From contig JBFMHP010000032.1 of NCBI GenBank assembly GCA_040752855.1, positions 1 through 64,000 of the forward strand: a stretch of DNA of 64,000 nt, given 5' to 3'. This document shows, in pieces, positions 60,282-64,000 of this stretch; the stretch's first letter is position 1, and every line of letters begins with the position of its first letter. The notes under the pieces are model-generated. The model saw only the letters and a program-made list of their open reading frames with translations. It ran no database searches and was not told the origin of the DNA. The stretch is from JBFMHP01 sp040752855 (lineage in GTDB: Bacteria > Pseudomonadota > Gammaproteobacteria > RBG-16-57-12). The translations under genes and the position numbers were made by a program.

Positions 60282-60284
60282 GTA

Positions 60285-62015
60285 TTAATCCCTAGTAACG
60301 CGATTGAGCTCTTCCAGGCTGGTGATGCCTTGAAGGACCTTTTTCAAGCCAGACTCTCGCAGATCGGCGATGCCTTCTTTTCTCGCCTGATCGGCGATCT
60401 GGATGGAGTTGCCGTTTTCCATGATGATGCGTGAGATTTCCTCGGAGATCGGCATCACCTGATAGATACCCGTGCGGCCCTTGTAACCGTCGGTACAGAA
60501 CTCGCATCCCGAATGCTTGTATATGGTAACGGCCCCGCTCTTGACCTTCTTGACCTGCTCCGGGGTGAAGCCTTCTGCGAATAAGGCATCTTCCGGGATG
60601 TCGGCCGGTTTCTTGCATTTTTCGCACAGCCGCCGCGCCAGCCGCTGGGCGATGATCAGCATGACGGACGAGGCGATGTTGAACGGTGGCACGCCCATGT
60701 TCGCCAGGCGGGTGAGTGTCTGCGGGGCGTCATTGGTGTGCAGCGTGGACAATACCAGGTGACCGGTTTGCGCGGCCTTGACCGCGATGCTGGCGGTTTC
60801 GAGGTCGCGAATCTCACCGACCATGATCACATCCGGGTCTTGGCGCAGGAAGGCCTTCAAGGCGTCGGCGAATTCCAGGCCGACCTTGGGATTGACGTTG
60901 ACCTGGTTGACCCCGGGCATATTGATTTCGGCCGGGTCTTCCGCCGTGGAGATGTTTTTGTCCTCGGTGTTGAGGATGTTCAGGCCGGTGTACAGCGAAA
61001 CGGTCTTACCGCTACCGGTCGGTCCGGTGACCAGGATCATGCCGTAGGGCTTGGCCAACGCGTCAAGGTAGAGCTTTTTCTGATCCTCTTCATAACCGAG
61101 GGCGTCGATACCGAGCTTGGCGCTGCTTGGATCGAGGATACGCAACACGATCTTCTCGCCGAACAGCGTTGGACAGGAGTTGACGCGGAAATCGATGGCG
61201 CGGTTTTTGGAGATCTTGAGCTTGATGCGACCGTCCTGCGGCACGCGGCGTTCCGAGACATCGAGGCTGGCCATGACCTTGAGGCGCGCCGCCATGCGCA
61301 TGGCCAGGCCCACGGGCGGGCTGGCGACTTCCTTGAGCATGCCGTCGATGCGTAGACGCACCCGGAGCATCTTTTCATAGGGTTCAAAGTGGATGTCGGA
61401 CGCCCCCTTGTTGATGGCATCCAGCAGGATCTTGTTGATAAAGCGCACCACCGGTGCTTCGTCGGCATCGCCGCCTTCCTGGCCGTCTTTGCGATCGAGG
61501 TCTTCGCCCGAACTGATGTCCAGGTCTTCCAGGTCCTTGTCGTCGAATTTCGCGAGCGCGCTGTCGGCCTTGTCGAGGACGTCGGAGATCTTTTTGGCGA
61601 GCTTGTCTTCTTCCACCAGGATGGCTTCGGTGGGCACGCCCGCGTTGAATTTAATGTCATCCAGCGCCGCGGTGTTGGTGGGATCGGAAACGGCCAGGAA
61701 CAGGCGCGAACCGCGCTTCCAGATGGGCAGGGCATTGTGTTGGCGGACGAGTTTGTCCTTGACCAGCTTCGCCACCTCGACATCAACATCCACGGCGTTG
61801 ATGTCGACCAGGGGCAGGCCGAATTCGCTCGAGGCGATGTGGGCGATATCCTTGCTCGTGGCCAGCTTGTTCTCGACCAGATAGCTGACCAGCGATTGTT
61901 TTTTCTCCAAGGCCTTGACATGCGCCTGCGCCGCGGCGGGCTCATCGAGCAGGCCGTCCTGCACCAGGCGCTTGGCCAAACCGGTCAGTCGGGGCGTTTC
62001 GGGTACTGTGCTCAT
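60285..62015 (-). CDS. pilB: PilB, type IV pilus assembly ATPase
   Basis: PilB powers pilus extension. The 576-residue protein has an N-terminal T2SSE_N domain (about 15-150), Walker A in VTGPTGSGKTVSLY near 327-340, the Asp box ISTAEDPAEI near 354-363, Walker B in DPDVIMVGEIRD near 391-402, and a C-terminal zinc module with C-x2-C pairs in LCEKCKKP and CEFCTDGYKGRTG. It heads the minus-strand pilBCD operon. No pilA gene is adjacent; 347 bases without a gene lie upstream. Confidence 0.97.
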   Translation of the reverse strand: MSTVPETPRLTGLAKRLVQDGLLDEPAAAQAHVKALEKKQSLVSYLVENKLATSKDIAHIASSEFGLPLVDINAVDVDVEVAKLVKDKLVRQHNALPIWKRGSRLFLAVSDPTNTAALDDIKFNAGVPTEAILVEEDKLAKKISDVLDKADSALAKFDDKDLEDLDISSGEDLDRKDGQEGGDADEAPVVRFINKILLDAINKGASDIHFEPYEKMLRVRLRIDGMLKEVASPPVGLAMRMAARLKVMASLDVSERRVPQDGRIKLKISKNRAIDFRVNSCPTLFGEKIVLRILDPSSAKLGIDALGYEEDQKKLYLDALAKPYGMILVTGPTGSGKTVSLYTGLNILNTEDKNISTAEDPAEINMPGVNQVNVNPKVGLEFADALKAFLRQDPDVIMVGEIRDLETASIAVKAAQTGHLVLSTLHTNDAPQTLTRLANMGVPPFNIASSVMLIIAQRLARRLCEKCKKPADIPEDALFAEGFTPEQVKKVKSGAVTIYKHSGCEFCTDGYKGRTGIYQVMPISEEISRIIMENGNSIQIADQARKEGIADLRESGLKKVLQGITSLEELNRVTRD

Positions 62016-62362
62016 GGTCCTCGGTGATGATTATTAACCGGTTGATTCGGTTTATGTATTTTGTGCCGAACAAAGCGGCGGTCGTCAATCATAATACGTT
62101 TTATCAGCCAGTGTCATGGGCATCTTTCACAGATGTCAGCGCACCGGCTACGGTTGGGGTGCTGCGGTAAGTATCGGTCGATTTTATGCAAGCTTTACTA
62201 CCGATCGTATCGTCTTAGTGAGTTCCCGCCTGCCAATTGCCGGGCTAGGGGGTTGCCGGAGGTCGGATATTTCGAGAACAAGTTACCCGTGACAAAAAAT
62301 CAATCTCTGGGGAGGGGTGTTATGATGCGCGGGAAGGATGATACGCCGGGTCTACGGAGAGG
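62016..62362. promoter_or_regulatory. 347-base divergent region between pilB and a glycosyltransferase gene
   Basis: No gene is visible. AT-rich segments near 62020-62110 and 62170-62200 are likely to hold the pilB promoter on the minus strand; TTGACG is present there but no -10 at standard distance. The right end contains GGAGAGG at 62356-62362 as a ribosome site for the glycosyltransferase gene. I could not find the inverted-repeat element ends seen elsewhere in the window. Confidence 0.4.
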
Positions 62363-63544
62363 GTGTTGATCGGTCGCAATGAATTGGTGTGGGGGCTTTT
62401 GCAGGTGGATGAGTCGCAGCATGACCTCAGCTTTGATTTTTGTTCGGGGATTTATGGCTTTCAGGCAAAGTCGATGGCCGTTTTTTCGGATGAGATGCGC
62501 CGGCAATTCGCAAGAAGAGGGATCGGATTTAACGAAATTTCCGTCCGGATTCCGGAAAAGATACAGCATGGTTGGATTGGCTTCTTCGCCGGCGTGATGT
62601 GCAGATATTTTTATTATCCCTGCAAGGTGCGGTTACGGCGCAGGTCGCGCGTGGTGTTCATCGCGGACTCGGCCAATGCCGGGATTTACAATTTTCTGCC
62701 TGCTCAGACGCGCGTGGCCGTCTTCCTGCACGGTTTGGCGTACCAGCAGGATTTCAAGGTCTCGGGGATAAAGGCCGATCTCAAGGACCGTATCATTCAG
62801 CTCGCAAGCCGGGTGTTCAAGAAACCCGGGCTGATCAACGCGGATCTCATCTTCACCAACAGCGAACGTGGAAAAAAGGATTTTCTGGCGTTCGCCGAGT
62901 CCAGGGCGGGGCAGGAGATAATCGTGGCGCCGTTGGGTGTGGCGCGACAATTCCGCCGCGTCAAGGAGGCGGGATTGAGAGCGAAATTGGGCATACCCAC
63001 CAGAGCCAAGATCATACTGAGCGTGGCGGCGCCCGACCTGCGCAAGAATATCGATGTGGTCGTCGATGCGCTCGGGCGCCTGGGCGATGCAGTGGGCGAT
63101 TGGGTATGGGTCCACATCGGAGGGCTCCATCCTTCCGTCAGCGCGCGCATGCCGCGCCAGATCGCCGAGAAAGGCATATTCCTGCGACAGGTGGAAAACG
63201 CAGACATGCCGGCATTCTACTCCATGGCGGATGTGTTCGTGTTGCCGACGCAATATGACACCTTCGGCTGGCCGCCGTTGGAGGCCGCCGCGTGCGGCTG
63301 TCCGGTCATCACCTCGAATATCGAGCCGCTCAACGAGAATTTGCGTGATATCGCGCTGTTTGTGGAGCCGTCAGATGCGCAAAAACTGGCGGAGCTGATG
63401 ATTCGTGTCTTGAATGACGGCCAGTTGGCGCGTGAGCTGTCGGCGAAAGGGGGAGTTGTGTGCGAGCGTTTTTCATGGGAAAGGACGGCGGAGATCGTAG
63501 TGGATGCGTTGCATCATTTGTTGGCGCGGGTTGATCGGCCATGA
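62363..63544 (+). CDS. glycosyltransferase, GT4 family
   Basis: The 393-residue protein starts with GTG right after GGAGAGG. Its C-terminal half carries the GT-B nucleotide-sugar site: YDTFGWPPLEAAACGCPVIT near 301-320, with the E of PLEAAA as the usual catalytic-site acidic residue. The linker AAPDLRKNIDVVVDALGRLG near 220-239 is also typical of GT4 enzymes. The N-terminal acceptor domain is divergent, so the sugar and acceptor cannot be assigned. It overlaps the following FkbM-type gene by 4 bases; both may belong to a surface polysaccharide locus that continues past the window. Confidence 0.88.
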   Translation: MLIGRNELVWGLLQVDESQHDLSFDFCSGIYGFQAKSMAVFSDEMRRQFARRGIGFNEISVRIPEKIQHGWIGFFAGVMCRYFYYPCKVRLRRRSRVVFIADSANAGIYNFLPAQTRVAVFLHGLAYQQDFKVSGIKADLKDRIIQLASRVFKKPGLINADLIFTNSERGKKDFLAFAESRAGQEIIVAPLGVARQFRRVKEAGLRAKLGIPTRAKIILSVAAPDLRKNIDVVVDALGRLGDAVGDWVWVHIGGLHPSVSARMPRQIAEKGIFLRQVENADMPAFYSMADVFVLPTQYDTFGWPPLEAAACGCPVITSNIEPLNENLRDIALFVEPSDAQKLAELMIRVLNDGQLARELSAKGGVVCERFSWERTAEIVVDALHHLLARVDRP

Positions 63545-64000
63545 AACGTTTTCATCCCACCCGGGTTCCCGCCTTGCGCTGGTTGTTGACCGCGCTGGTG
63601 GGCCTGCTCCGGCCGGCGAGACTGGACACCAAGAGCGGCTTTAAACTGTGGGTGCCCAAGCAGGACAAATCCATCTATGTCGCCGATATCTTCCTGACCG
63701 GCTATTACGAGAAGGCCGAGACGCTGCGCGTGGCGCAGCTGCTGCGACCCGGTGATGCCGTGGTCGATGTCGGCGCGAATATCGGCTACTACACCTGCCT
63801 GATGTCGCAAGCCGTGGGCGGAACCGGGGTGGTCTACGCCTTCGAGCCGGTGCCCGAAAATCGTGAGATTCTGGCGAAGAATATCGCCTTGAACGCATTG
63901 ACGAATGTCGAGGTCAACGATGTCGCCTTGGGTGAGGAGCGGCGGCGTGCCGTCATCGCCATCAACCAAAAGAATCGGGGCGCGCACAGTCTGGTGGCTG
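63541..64000 (+). CDS. FkbM-family methyltransferase, truncated by the window edge
   Basis: The frame starts at the ATG overlapping the glycosyltransferase stop (ATGA) and runs open to the end, so at least 153 residues are present and the C-terminus is missing. The SAM-binding loop VVDVGANIGYYTCLM is near 75-89 and the acidic end of strand 2 is YAFEPVPENREIL near 99-111, both typical of FkbM enzymes. In this setting FkbM-type proteins usually O-methylate sugars. The exact acceptor is unknown. Confidence 0.85.
   Translation, partial: MKRFHPTRVPALRWLLTALVGLLRPARLDTKSGFKLWVPKQDKSIYVADIFLTGYYEKAETLRVAQLLRPGDAVVDVGANIGYYTCLMSQAVGGTGVVYAFEPVPENREILAKNIALNALTNVEVNDVALGEERRRAVIAINQKNRGAHSLVA

Noticed and set aside
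62268..62280. CGGATATTTCGAG resembling an element terminus
   Set aside because: It lacks the TTAACCC part and has no inverted partner nearby.

Overview
The window is a GC-rich, densely packed chromosomal segment of a gammaproteobacterium. The evidence is the complete division and cell-wall (dcw) cluster from mraZ to lpxC, a meso-diaminopimelate-type MurE, the Mla lipid-transport operon, petABC followed by sspAB, the rsmI/lpoA/yraN/dolP neighbourhood, a lpxC-dciA-M23-secA block and the coaE-zapD-yacG group beside pilBCD. The petABC respiratory operon, several c-type heme proteins and type IV pilus genes suit an aerobic or sulfur-oxidising environmental lineage, but genus cannot be read from these genes. 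Nearly all DNA is coding, genes commonly overlap by 4 bases, and GTG/TTG starts are frequent.

Layout. 0.1-5.1 kb: a small zinc-ribbon protein, then mlaFED, a TolC-family gene, mlaCB and ibaG. 5.1-15 kb: murA, the histidine operon hisG-D-C-B-H-A-F-I-E, a HIT protein and tatABC. 15.0-15.35 kb: a 346-base inverted-repeat element between the convergent tatC and degS. 15.3-21.4 kb: degS, a Nif3-like gene, petABC, sspA, sspB. 21.4-27.6 kb: a heme lipoprotein, an FAD-linked oxidase, a BON-domain lipoprotein, yraN, lpoA and divergent rsmI. 27.58-27.93 kb: RNase P RNA. 28.1-46.7 kb: the dcw cluster behind a near-consensus promoter with MraZ boxes. 46.68-46.86 kb: a second, related foldback element directly after lpxC. 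47-51.3 kb: dciA, an M23 peptidase, secA. 51.3-54.2 kb: a minus-strand operon for a membrane histidine kinase, an NtrC-type regulator and a heme lipoprotein. 54.3-56.5 kb: argJ and a Nudix/ThiE-like fusion. 56.5-62 kb (minus): pilB-pilC-pilD-coaE-zapD-yacG. 62.4-64 kb: a glycosyltransferase and a truncated FkbM-type methyltransferase.

Most genes serve envelope construction and maintenance: phospholipid trafficking (Mla), peptidoglycan precursors (MurA to Ddl, MraY, MurG), septation (FtsL/I/W/Q/A/Z, ZapD), lipid A (LpxC), export (Tat, SecA), envelope stress sensing (DegS) and peptidoglycan regulation (LpoA, M23). TatABC sits close to petA, whose Rieske protein carries a twin-arginine signal. 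The least ordinary observations are two related TTAA-ended foldback elements abutting stop codons (element 1 restores the stop codon of both flanking genes), a TolC-family channel translationally coupled inside the mla operon, an in-frame tandem duplication in TatB, and a heme lipoprotein apparently co-transcribed with a sigma-54 two-component system.
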